In this document: positions 1 to 8,542 of the stretch, one piece after another | Layout: every line of letters starts with the position of its first letter | Numbering within the stretch: the stretch's first letter is position 1 | Assembly: GCA_900660155.1 (NCBI GenBank) | Contig: CABFPE010000710.1 | Span: forward strand, 125,473-163,831 | DNA: 38,359 nucleotides | Source of the DNA: Hofstenia miamia | Taxonomy: Eukaryota; Xenacoelomorpha; Acoela; Hofsteniidae | Direction of reading: 5' to 3' | Position numbers and translations under genes: made by a program | The notes under the pieces: model-generated | Told to the model about the DNA's origin: nothing | What the model saw: the letters and a program-made list of their open reading frames with translations, nothing else | Database searches by the model: none

Positions 1-690
1 GCTAGAAATTTGCTTAAGCATCGCAATTTTACCCAATTTTTTTGATGTTTCACTTTTTGACAAAATTCACTTTTACAAATTTCGTCTATTTTCATAGAAA
101 TCTACATTTACCACAAATGATAGTGGTACTATTTTTGACGATAGATGGCATTCAACAATATGAAAATCCCTGTAAAAATGACGTCAAAAAAGCTTAGAAA
201 ATTCATACTTTAAAATTTTCGACTGCAAATGAACACTATAAAATCGATTCCATGGCTGTTTCACGATCGGTCTTTTTTTGGTTTGTGGCGAAATCTTACC
301 AAATTTTTCTTACATAACATGATAAAAACTTGATAAATTCTTAGCAAAATCTTAGCAATTTATGCAAGTTTTCTAATTTCTTATCAAGTTTTGTAATTTA
401 TAGAAGAAATTTGAAAGATCTTGCCCATTATTGCAAGTTTCACTAGGGTTTCACTGATCTAGTTCGGCAATGCATAGACAGCATTGTACATTTAAGTTCT
501 AACAACAGTGGAATGACTAAACTTGCAGATGCAATTTATTTAAAAATTATCTTATTTCAATCCACAAGTTCAACTTCAAAAATAACATTGTTAAATGAAT
601 GTTTTATTTGATCATTGAGAAGTGTTAATAAATGTATTTTCATATTTAAATTCAATAATCAATTAATAGATTAATAACAAAGTCCTTTTG
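1..690. other. AT-rich non-coding flank, no gene seen
   Basis: This stretch lies outside the left arm and outside the paralogous block that starts near 690. It is AT-rich and I see no convincing reading frame, splice pair or terminal repeat in it. It does not match the sequence beyond the outer end of the right arm (after 27817), so the inverted duplication does not extend into it. Confidence 0.6.
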
Positions 691-1699
691 TTCTTTTATA
701 AAGTTTAGGTATTGTATGTTCGATTATAAATTATTGTACAGACCTTGCTTTTTATTTTGTATTGTGTATTAAGCAAGCTTAGGCATATAACAGCCCACAA
801 TGTACACATGTAAAGAAAAAATTAGATGAAATAGTGTTCATTGTATTCTTTTGCATCTGAAACTTGTGACACACTGATAATTCCAGTTTGCTTGTATTCG
901 TAAACATAGGTCTAAATATTTGCCAACATACACAGAAATGTCAATATATACATGTAGAAATCAATGGATGCGGCAAGATTATCTAATGTACATTAATTCC
1001 AGATATTATGACGAATACTTTTCAAAAATTTGCGATTGTGATGAAGTATGATTTCAGTTCCTCAACAGGGCAAAAAAATTTAAATGTGTATCAACAAATC
1101 TATTTTAATAGACGATTTTTTAAATTTTGCCATTATCTCACTATAATTGGAGAAAGGTATATATATATCATTTGGATATACGTGCATACCCATTCATATA
1201 TCAGATGAATGTATGCACATTTCAAATAATTGTAAAAACAATTTGGATAAATTTAAGTTGAACAAGTACACTTATATTTACAAAAATTTTACGCAGTCGT
1301 TCATTTACTGCAATGAATGAAGTTAAGAACGCAATTTTCTTCCTGGATTTGGTATTGGTTGCTCTACTTCCTTTTCTAGTTGTCTACGAAAAAACCACAA
1401 TCTGAAAATTGTAAGTGCAAGTGGAACTAATGTGAGGAAAACAGTGATCAATTCAAGTTGATATGCCCATCCATAGCGATCGAAAATAAAGTGTCTCAGG
1501 AAATATGCGTCAGCTAGTATTGTGCCAAGTAATGCAAAAATAGAATGAAAGCTTGCTGCTCCCATAGCTATTATGGACATACATCTATCTTCAACAAAAT
1601 ACACCATCTAAATACACAAAATTCTACATCATCAGCCGAATATTAACATTTTACACAATAATTTTAGCTCAAAGCAAGTAATATGTAAGAATGTGAATT
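690..1699 (-). repeat. Paralogous block P1 (TM3-TM4 exon plus downstream DNA)
   Basis: About 1 kb that is homologous, in the same orientation, to about 6290-7265 in the left arm and, inverted, to about 22500-23490 in the right arm. By eye the similarity to 6290-7265 is about 85% in non-coding parts, clearly lower than between the two arms, so this duplication is older or has evolved faster. The homology begins near 1699 at an ATTCTTACATATTAC-like junction. That is also where left/right arm homology stops, so P1 looks like a separately pasted or converted segment. Confidence 0.7.
1323..1607 (-). CDS. TM3-TM4 terminal exon of a four-TM protein (gene A, left copy)
   Basis: This is an open exon of 94 codons plus stop. 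Its acceptor (TTTAG just before ATGGTGTA) is conserved with the second exon of gene B at 7179-6889 and 22595-22882. It encodes two hydrophobic segments, roughly residues 14-36 and 46-70, separated by a conserved FDRYGWAY motif, and ends in a cytoplasmic-looking basic tail with NPGRKLRS. The upstream in-frame TAG is part of the acceptor, so the first ATG need not be a start. The exon begins in phase 0, and the TM2 exon of gene A (from 2062) would leave phase 0 if spliced after its CAA codon. It is about 75% identical in protein to the gene B exon and free of stops, which suggests selection for at least part of its history. Family not recognised. Confidence 0.7.
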   Translation of the reverse strand: MVYFVEDRCMSIIAMGAASFHSIFALLGTILADAYFLRHFIFDRYGWAYQLELITVFLTLVPLALTIFRLWFFRRQLEKEVEQPIPNPGRKLRS

Positions 1700-1961
1700 T
1701 CTTAGTTATTCAAAGATACACTAAATTTTTTAGTCTACATCTTGAATCCATTTTACTGTTAATAATAGATGTACTTGTTGCTTTGCTTGCCCTTCCAATT
1801 CATGTGATCATCATGCACTACATACTTTAATATAGAATTTGTTTGACATTTAATAACTTTGAAAACCTGAATTTGGTAATAAATCTATTTGTTATTATCA
1901 TGATTATTTTTATTCTTCTGTTTCATATGAAGTTCTAAATAATTTACGACATTCTTAAAAA

Positions 1962-1983
1962 ATATATATATATATATATATAT
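1962..1983. repeat. (TA)n microsatellite at the lost TM2 donor, left arm
   Basis: A pure AT run of about 22 nt. On the minus strand it directly follows the CAA codon of the gene A TM2 exon, where gene B has its splice donor. The right arm has the equivalent run at 27533-27553. Confidence 0.9.
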
Positions 1984-2062
1984 TGTAAAGCAAAAATGAC
2001 ATCATTAAATATCAAAATGAAGCAGCTCAAAGATGCTCCTTCAAGTAAATAAGCAACTGCTG
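1983..2062 (-). pseudogene. TM2 exon of gene A (left copy), donor lost
   Basis: On the minus strand an acceptor (TTATTGTAG, AG at 2064-2063) precedes a frame entered in phase 1 that reads AAVAYLLEG, then ASLSCFILIF, then NDVIFALQ: a hydrophobic segment with no stop. It is the counterpart of TM2 in gene B, whose last residues before the intron also include an IF..I..xQ pattern. In this copy the coding frame runs straight into a (TA)n tract and no GT donor is visible at the expected place. The exon therefore probably no longer splices normally to the TM3-TM4 exon at 1607. This is a host exon, too short to appear as a long reading frame. Confidence 0.5.
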
Positions 2063-2082
2063 CTACAATAATGAGTAAATTT

Positions 2083-2150
2083 TTTAGCATTCCCTATATT
2101 TAAAATATAAGATAGTAAAAAAATGTAAAATTTTTAGAGGGTAGTTTTCA
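2083..2150. repeat. Segment shared with the gene B intron (7657-7752)
   Basis: On the minus strand both sites read TTGAAAACT, then CCCT, then a shared core containing TATTTTAAATATAGGGAAT, then GCTAAAAA and CTCATTAT. In the right arm the equivalent place (27356-27430) has different sequence carrying the intact exon end and its donor. This piece has therefore replaced the end of the ectodomain exon in the left arm, plausibly by conversion from gene B intronic DNA. Confidence 0.55.
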
Positions 2151-2680
2151 ACAATCGGTCTCTAGATGAAGGTTTGCAGATGCATTCATTCCCTTCTGAG
2201 CTTCAATTGTTGCAAAGGCTCCTGATGAAATCCAACAAAGCATTTTGCTGATCGAGTAAGAGTACCTTACTACTCTGCTTGCAATAGATGGTGCATCAAT
2301 CTTAAAGCCAATATAACCTTCCCTGCAATTTTCTTCAATGCAATTGCAATACTTTTTATTAGGAACCCAGAAACTGGTGGTAATCTTATCATTATCACTG
2401 CACATTTGTAGAGCATCGAGTGTATTAACATATTCTAAAAGCTTCGGTTCATCAGATTTAAATGGAGCCAACGGATTAAATAATCTACAGTTCGCAACAC
2501 AACCTGTAGGAACTTGAAAAGTTTTCCATTTTGGATGTATAAAGAACAAATGACCATGAAAATTTGGAACAGGATAATCACTTGCAGGAGTTTTACTACA
2601 CAGATAGTCATTTGTAAATTTTGCTTGAAGACAGAAATAATGTGTGTTTCCTTCCTTATATCCATAGACATCACTTTTGT
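2148..2680 (-). pseudogene. Cysteine-rich ectodomain exon of gene A (left copy), 3' end replaced
   Basis: The exon starts at 2680 after an ATACTTTTAG acceptor and is entered in phase 1. It encodes about 177 residues with ten cysteines, including CxC and CxxxxC spacing around KKYCNC and EENC, and one sequon (NAS). Compared with the right copy at 26829-27371, the first ~440 nt are identical and only two substitutions precede the divergent end. After the GATTGT codons the sequence switches to unrelated DNA that gives an immediate stop and removes both the CPPGCG end and the GT donor. The loop could end here as a truncated protein, but the phase-1 link to the TM2 exon is lost. The alternative 79-codon frame over this exon is a shadow. 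Confidence 0.75.
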
Positions 2681-3851
2681 CTAAAAGTATCAATAATAAA
2701 TTTTTTCAAAGAAATTACATTTGTAACCACGTCCAAAAGTACTTTCCAAGTATTTTAGCACTAGATGATTTAAGTATAGGCGACATTGTCTAAAATATTA
2801 CAGAGTTTCTAACGAATAAATATTTTGAAGTTGAGTGTTTGTGTAATATTTAGGCGATTATATTACTTGAATTGCAAGTCCTAAGTAAGCGGCAAAAATA
2901 CTGTAATATATTTGAATATATAGTAGTTTATATAAATTTGTGTATATATATATATATATATATATATTCATTATAGTAAATGGAAAATTAATTATTTTTT
3001 TAATAATTATAGTTATTGCTTATTATGAAAGACTTCTAGTAGTATATGTATGCCGGGAATCATTTTCCTATATATATTACTTAGTGGTTTGTTGTTTTTT
3101 GGAACGTGCACAATTATTTTTCAACTCCATAAACTTCTAATTATATTTGGTGACTGTTTTGCTACTTTTTAAATTGTTCCTTGCAAATAGTTTTTGAATG
3201 CCTTTTATCTATTATACATGATGATCTTATAAATTAGAAATGTGCAACCAAAGTCATTAAATTTCAAGGTTCTTCCCACAAATTGTGCAATTTTAAGTTA
3301 TTCCAGTAAATGCTAATGAGGTTTTCACCTATTGTTTTCAATGACTAGTTGCATGAAAAACTAAAACACATTTGCTTCAATCTTTCTAAAAACACTGATT
3401 ATTTGTCTGTCGACTACTCTGCAAATATTTCTATTAATTAAACTTTATAATATAATTATGTTTTTATAAGCTGATATCATCTTATTGAATTTTCTTAGAA
3501 AAAAGCAAGTTTCTACGTTTCTGAATTTCAGCAGTTCTAAGTATGATGTAAGTTAAAAACAGTAAGTAAATAAATGTTTGAATGCCCATATTCTTTCTAA
3601 GTTTCTGATTTTTTTAACAACAATGTCTTGAATTTGAGTTAATCCTCAGCAGAAATACTTATTTATCATATTAATTTATAAATTTCCTGATTTTCTTGTA
3701 TTTATAAAAGATTAGAGAAATAGCATCATATGGTAATTGAACTGAATGTTGTCCAACTTTCTAGTTTTGCTGTAATATTCAACAAAAATAAAGTTATTAA
3801 ATAAGATCGATATCTATGTAATATTTATTGAATAATAAGCTGTATACTTAC
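2681..3851 (-). other. Intron between TM1 exon and ectodomain exon (gene A, left)
   Basis: Inferred from the strong GGTAAGT donor at 3852-3846 and the TTTTAG acceptor at 2686-2681, both leaving phase 1. The intron is AT-rich, contains a (TA)n run at 2943-2967 and is conserved in the right arm at 25678-26828. I see no further coding exon inside it. Confidence 0.6.
2943..2967. repeat. (TA)n microsatellite
   Basis: Pure TA run of about 25 nt inside the gene A intron. The right-arm counterpart is at 26561-26582. Confidence 0.9.
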
Positions 3852-3941
3852 CAAAAATTTCCGTTAGATTAGGACAACTATAAAACACACCAGTCAAAAT
3901 AGTCTTTCTAATTAACAAAATTGCAATTGCAGTTGAAAGCC
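3852..3941 (-). CDS. TM1 exon of gene A (left copy)
   Basis: A 90-nt exon too short to stand out by length. It has a TTATTTTAG acceptor, phase-1 entry, 29 open codons and phase-1 exit at a consensus GTAAGT donor. It reads LSTAIAILL, then IRKTILTGVF, then YSCPNLTEIF: a hydrophobic segment followed by a cysteine and an N-linked glycosylation sequon (NLT). Joined to the next exon, the split codon becomes GAC (Asp), giving ...TEIF-D-KSDVYGY, a smooth entry into the ectodomain. The right copy (25588-25677) differs at only a few residues. I infer a membrane anchor or TM1 of a multi-pass protein, with the ectodomain outside the cell. Confidence 0.6.
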
Positions 3942-4091
3942 CTAAAATAATTCTCTTACAATAAAATAATTTCCAAATATTTTAATTCAATTATATTTGA
4001 TTAAAAATATTCTGCATTTCCAGCAGTGAATTGATAACTTAATAGATTTTCGCTTATCATTGCTTTTGCCTTTTGAACTTGCACTTATCAC

Positions 4092-4157
4092 TGCTTGCGC
4101 GTTTGTGCCTATGCTTATAGCACTTATGAATTCTGCTATTATTATCTACACTATCTG
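4092..4157 (-). CDS. Possible N-terminal basic exon of gene A (left copy)
   Basis: A pyrimidine-rich acceptor (TTCCATTCTAG) precedes a phase-1 frame reading DSVDNNSRIH, then KCYKHRHKRAS. A weak donor (GTGATA) leaves phase 1, matching the TM1 exon. The strongly basic stretch just before TM1 would suit a cytoplasmic N-terminus. The exon is conserved in the right arm (25372-25437). The donor is poor and no upstream start exon was found, so this is tentative. Confidence 0.3.
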
Positions 4158-5151
4158 CTAGAATGGAATAGAATAGAAGAAAAAGTCAATAATTATACTG
4201 ATGTGCAATCAAAATAGGGTCAGAAAATAACACAATGTACATAAATTAAGAAACATATTTAGATCAGAGATGGAATCGAGTCAGCCAGCCCATGAGCGAT
4301 TAAGACATTTTTGTTTTTTGTCTGTTGATACATCAAAGAGAAAAAATTTAACCATGCCTTGCTTTTAAATATTGATACGTGGATTATAGTCATCACATGC
4401 ATGAAGCTGCAAGCCCCTCTAGTCACAAACTCATTTGTAATGATTCCGGATGAATGTTGATTGATACATGTGCCAAAATATATTTTAGAATTAATTAAGC
4501 CTTCACATAGTATTCCTAGTTGCGATTTGTGAAGTGAGTTGACAGGCTACAAGAATTGTGATATTTCCCTTACTAGTGAAAGCCTATTAGCTTTCTGGAA
4601 AATGCATTAAGACTTTATTTTGAAAAGTGTCATGTTAAATTGATTTAGCCCAAATAAATGGTGGTCATTTTTTTCAATCAGAGAGAAATTTTTCATCTGC
4701 AGGGTTAACTGGACAACCATCATTCAAGCTCAGATTCAGAACAACTGAGGGCTTAGAATTACTAAATTTCTTTCATAAACTGAGAATTTCATACATTATA
4801 ATAGTTTGTTATATTTTTTATTTCTTTTCTCACACAAAAAGCTGGATATTTTCCGTTCCTTCTACGTTTGCGAACATCAAAAAAATTTAAACTGTTCTTA
4901 TCTTGCGCATGCAATGATTGCAAAATAGCGTTTAATTTTAAAAAAATATTAGTAGTAATATTTTCGTTATAATTGTTTTTACTTGTTTGTAATTATTCAC
5001 AATTGAATAAATTATAGTAGATTTGTTCAGGATGGGCGGGTCGAACTGGAAAAATCTTTAATTTAGATCGTTGTGATTTTCATTAATTAATCATCAATAT
5101 TTTGATTATGCAGGACTTCCATCACGCAGACCCCCCCCCCCTTGAGATGAT
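4158..5151. other. Left-arm non-coding DNA, no gene seen
   Basis: AT-rich sequence conserved with about 24400-25370 in the right arm. It ends with a poly-C tract at about 5130-5141, mirrored by poly-G at about 24386-24396. A first exon of gene A should lie here or further upstream, but I could not identify one with a convincing start and phase-1 donor. Confidence 0.5.
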
Positions 5152-5403
5152 GCGTCTCCAATTGATATTATACTTTAGGGGACCTAGTTTGAGTGACGTC
5201 ATAAAATGGGTATAAAACTCTAACCCTAACCCCAATCCCTACCCCAAAACTTAAAAATTTTGCAAAAAATTAATCAACAAGATCAAATGCAATATAATTG
5301 CATTGGTTGGGGAGTAGGGTTAGGGTTAAGTTAGAGTTTATTACACATTTTATGACGTCACTCAAACTGGGTCCCCTAAAGTACAATAACGCCGCGTCTC
5401 CAA
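5152..5403. mobile_element. Palindromic MITE (Mutator-like?) with a 10-bp target duplication
   Basis: The element body is 5162-5393. Its two halves are inverted copies of about 85 bp sharing TACTTTAGGGGACC, GTTTGAGTGACGTCATAAAA and a CTAACCCTAA-type tract. The flanks 5152-5161 and 5394-5403 are the identical decamer GCGTCTCCAA. The right arm keeps the empty site near 24360-24380 with a single GCGTCTCCAA and no insert, so this is a real insertion that postdates the arm duplication or was exclusive to this copy. A target duplication of 9-11 bp with long terminal inverted repeats is typical of Mutator-like elements; the superfamily is inferred. There is no coding capacity. Confidence 0.85.
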
Positions 5404-6290
5404 ATAATATTATGATTAGCATCCCCACCAATCAATCTCAGTTACAGTATGGTAAGTTTGATTCTTCATTTTAAAAACACTGAATAAGTCTGCGATTATT
5501 GAAATAAAAACTTCTTAAAACTAGCAATATGCAATGCTCAAATAGATTATTGACGTTTATGAATACTTATTTAACTTTGTAAAATTAGTAACATTTCTAA
5601 ATTAATTTATCATAATTAAATTTGGTATTAACTCGTGTTTGGATTGTTCAATAAGCGGCGCTTATTAACCTCTGATTATCACAGCTTGCGCTTTTCAATA
5701 CACTGATTTGCAATATATGCATGCATATTTATGTTACAAAATTTTTAATGACCAAACATATATTGCAATTAGCAACTTGATATGACTCTAGCTGCAATAG
5801 CAGCTTTTTTGTTAAGAACTTAAAATTAACACCACATACTATTACCTCCACATCTATATATGTAGAGTATTTGTGGTATCACACATTGCTAAAAAAATTA
5901 TAAATAAATATCTCAATTTTAAATAGCTTTTTGATTTTCTTAACAAATTCTCAAAATCTGTTATTTGTTTTGTAAAGGGAGAGTTGTATGCAATCATACT
6001 GGTAAAATGCCTTAATTTTTAAAAAGAAATTTTGAAATTGGTTCGTTTTATTGGAATGACCATGTTATCTTCTGTTGCATACTCAGTTCTTCACAAATTA
6101 CTAAATTTTCTAGTAAATTTACTAATATTTTAAGGAGGAAACTAATAAAATTCTTACAAGACTGTGTTAGAAGCATATTCATTGTTGATTTATATGTTGT
6201 AATTAAAATGGTCTGTTAGATTTATCTAATTTGCCAAATTTAATACTAAGAATAGATTAATGCCAAATTTGAGGCATAATTTCATAAGTA
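5404..6290. other. Left-arm non-coding DNA between genes B and A
   Basis: AT-rich and collinear with about 23490-24360 of the right arm. I see no supported exon or RNA gene. Confidence 0.5.
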
Positions 6291-7265
6291 TTTGTATTTT
6301 TATAAATTATTGTACAGAGTTTGCTTTTTATTTTGCAGTGTGTATTAAGCATGCGTAGCCATATAACAGCCCACAATGTACATATATAAAGAACAAAATT
6401 TATGATAGAGTTCATTGTATTTTATTACATCTGAAACGTGTGATACATTGATAATTCAGGTTAGCTTCTATTATATATTTTATGCATAGGTCTAAATATT
6501 TGTCAGCATATAGACTTGTAAAATATTTAAATCTAGAAATCAACGGAGGCAACAACATTATCTAATGTACATTTATTCTAGATATTAGGACGAATATTTT
6601 TTAAGAACTTTGCGAGTGTGGTGAAGTATAATTTGAGTTGCACACCAGGAAAAATAATTAAATTTTTATCAACAAATATATTAAAATTTCAATAGTTGAT
6701 TTTTTAAATTTGCCATTATCTCACTATAATTGGATAAAGGTATCATTTGGATACGTGCATACCCATTCATATATCGGATTAATGTATGCACATTACAAAT
6801 AATTGTAAAAAAAATTTGGATAAGATTCATTTGGCACAACTACAAAATTTTTATGCAGTCATTCCTTTACTGCAATGGATGAAGTTTGTTATGAACGTAA
6901 TTTTCTTCCTGGATTTTGTATTGGTTGATGTACTTCCTTTTCTAGTCCTCTAAGAATAACTAACCACAACCTGTAAATTGTAAGTGCAAGGGGAACTAAT
7001 GTGACGAAAACAGTGATCCATGCAAGATAGTATGCCCATCCATAGCGATCGAAAAAGTAGTGCCTCAGGAAATATATTTTAGCTAGTACTGTGCCAAGGA
7101 ATGCAAAAATAGCATGACAGCTTGCTGCTCCCATATGTCCTATTATGGACATACATCTATCTTCAACATCATACACCATCTAAATACTGTATCTCGGATC
7201 ACAAAATTCTACATCATCAGCCGAATATTAACATTTACACAATAATTTTAGCTCAAAGCAAGTAA
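6290..7265 (-). repeat. Paralogous block P2 (TM3-TM4 exon plus downstream DNA)
   Basis: Direct paralogue of block P1 (690-1699) and inverted counterpart of about 22500-23490. It includes gene B exon 2 and about 600 bp downstream of its stop. Confidence 0.7.
6889..7179 (-). pseudogene. Gene B exon 2 (left copy): TM3-TM4 exon, out of phase with exon 1
   Basis: An open exon of 96 codons plus stop after a GATACAGTATTTAG acceptor. It encodes CHAIFAFLGTVLAK (TM3), the FDRYGWAYYLAW motif leading into TM4, and a C-terminal tail ending in NPGRKLRS. It carries a 3-nt in-frame change relative to the right copy (IIGHMG against IIAMG). The exon itself is intact. However, left exon 1 is 293 nt and leaves phase 2, so the normal splice would put this exon out of frame. 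The domain therefore probably no longer forms part of a left-arm gene B product. Confidence 0.65.
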
Positions 7266-7808
7266 TATGTAAGAATAAGTCGTTGTAGTTTTGCAAAGAA
7301 TACAACTAAAAATTGAAGAAATATATTATTTTTACCGTTGTATTGTAATAGAAGAAAAATCAAATATTAACTTCAACTCTTTAGTACTTGATTGGCTAGT
7401 GTGAACACATGTGCAAAACCAAGAAATTTTAAAATATAGCCGCTTGAGAACAGATATATTTAATGACATTGATTTCAGTGACGATTCTCATTGTTCAACA
7501 TGCAACATTGCATTTACGATGATTAAGACTGCCACAAGATTTTCAATATTCACAAAGGGAAAATATATTTATCAGATATGCTATTTTTGGACTTTTTAAT
7601 GCATCATCAGAACATAGGTTACTTCAGTAGTTGATATGTTTGTTACGATAATGAGAAATTTTTAGCAATAAATATTCCCTATATTTAAAATATAAGAATA
7701 ATGTTTTGTGCAAAATTTAAAATATTTTAGGAGGGGAGTTTTCAAACTTTGAAGGGAATCCAGAGGAAATTTTGACTAAAGCTAGTAATATCTAGAACTT
7801 TCACTTAC
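7180..7808 (-). other. Gene B intron (left copy), long form
   Basis: The intron runs from a consensus GTAAGT donor at 7808-7803 to the TTTAG acceptor at 7180. It is about 629 nt against 208 nt in the right copy; about 420 nt (7385-7804) are absent on the right. The left-only part contains the segment shared with 2083-2150. Confidence 0.65.
7657..7752. repeat. Segment shared with the damaged end of the left ectodomain exon
   Basis: Partner of 2083-2150. The shared core contains TATTTTAAATATAGGGAAT on the minus strand and the similarity fades on both sides. It lies entirely within the part of the gene B intron that the right arm lacks. It may be a decayed remnant of the gene A ectodomain-TM2 intron inside gene B, or the donor of a conversion tract. 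Confidence 0.5.
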
Positions 7809-8101
7809 TTCAAATGCGCTAATGCAACAAGGAATATGGCTGAAGCTGATGAAATGTAAAAAAACAGTAGAGCCAATACGTTTTGAGAATGACATAAGCG
7901 ATGAGGAAGATTTTCTATTCTTAGATCGCCATCCATATAGTAAAATCGTAATAATGTAGTAAGTGATTCACTAGTTAATGGATATGATAGCCGTGAATCT
8001 TTTACCCAATTTGCTGAATGAATTACAATTATTTGTAGTACCGTCGTAGTGATTGCAAAAATTATAGTAATGCCAATCAATACAAAAGACTTTAAATTCA
8101 T
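7809..8101 (-). pseudogene. Gene B exon 1 (left copy): TM1, short loop, TM2
   Basis: Starts at an ATG two bases after a TTTAG. It encodes TM1 (about residues 5-28), a short loop with one Trp and one Cys (HRLCHS), and TM2. It is nearly identical to the right exon 22093-22386 but one base shorter near its end (AIFLVALAHLK against AIFFGCISSFQ). It therefore reaches the donor in phase 2, whereas exon 2 must be entered in phase 0. If spliced normally it would terminate within a few codons of exon 2. It may be a recent pseudogene, or a truncated two-TM product if the intron is retained, because a TAA lies at the donor. Confidence 0.65.
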
Positions 8102-8227
8102 TACTAAAGCATAAAATAAATTTAGTTATTAAAATTGTACATGTTTATAATCAAAAATATTAAACACATTGAATGAAATTAGTTGAACTCTTTTGAAAGA
8201 ATTCCAAATCAAAACAAACAATTTCAA

Positions 8228-8230
<3 letters not shown>

Positions 8231-8259
<29 letters not shown>
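8231..8259. repeat. (TA)n microsatellite at inner edge of left arm
   Basis: A TA run of about 29 nt immediately after the last base matching the right arm. Further TA-rich sequence continues to about 8266. Confidence 0.9.
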
Positions 8260-8266
<7 letters not shown>

Positions 8267-8499
8267 AAAATATATGTAATTTATAATGTATGTATATGCA
8301 TACATACATATCAAATTTATAAATTTTGAGGTATTATAATACAGAAATCTCGTGTGTTAATAAGCTATTCTGCTTACATCCACCTTGCTCTCATTGAACT
8401 TTGTTCTTAAACCTTCTCATAATGGGGAATATGGTATAGACAATAGAATCGATAACATGTATTCCAAGATAGGTTATCACCGAAATATGAATATAAGTA

Positions 8500-8502
<3 letters not shown>

Positions 8503-8540
<38 letters not shown>
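8503..8540. repeat. (TA)n microsatellite
   Basis: Pure AT run of about 38 nt in the spacer. Confidence 0.9.

Positions 8541-8542
<2 letters not shown>

Larger units (their letters stand above)
1697..8230. repeat. Left arm of a large inverted duplication
   Basis: The reverse complement of this region aligns with about 21963-27817. Order is conserved: gene B exon 1, gene B exon 2, a long non-coding stretch with a poly-C tract, the gene A TM1 exon, the cysteine-rich exon and the TM2 exon. Non-coding samples differ at about 3-5% of positions. The left arm is longer because it holds a 232-bp MITE at 5162-5393 and about 420 bp of gene B intron (about 7385-7804) that the right arm lacks. The inner edge abuts a TA run at 8231. 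The outer edge coincides with the start of block P1. Confidence 0.9.

Noticed and set aside
1323-1607. The TM3-TM4 exon as a complete 94-aa gene starting at its own ATG
   Set aside because: The ATG directly follows a conserved splice acceptor, and in gene B the same exon continues an upstream frame in phase 0.
5220-5332. Telomere-like CCCTAA / TTAGGG tracts
   Set aside because: They are the matching inner parts of the two inverted ends of the MITE at 5162-5393, few in number and facing each other, so not an interstitial telomere array.
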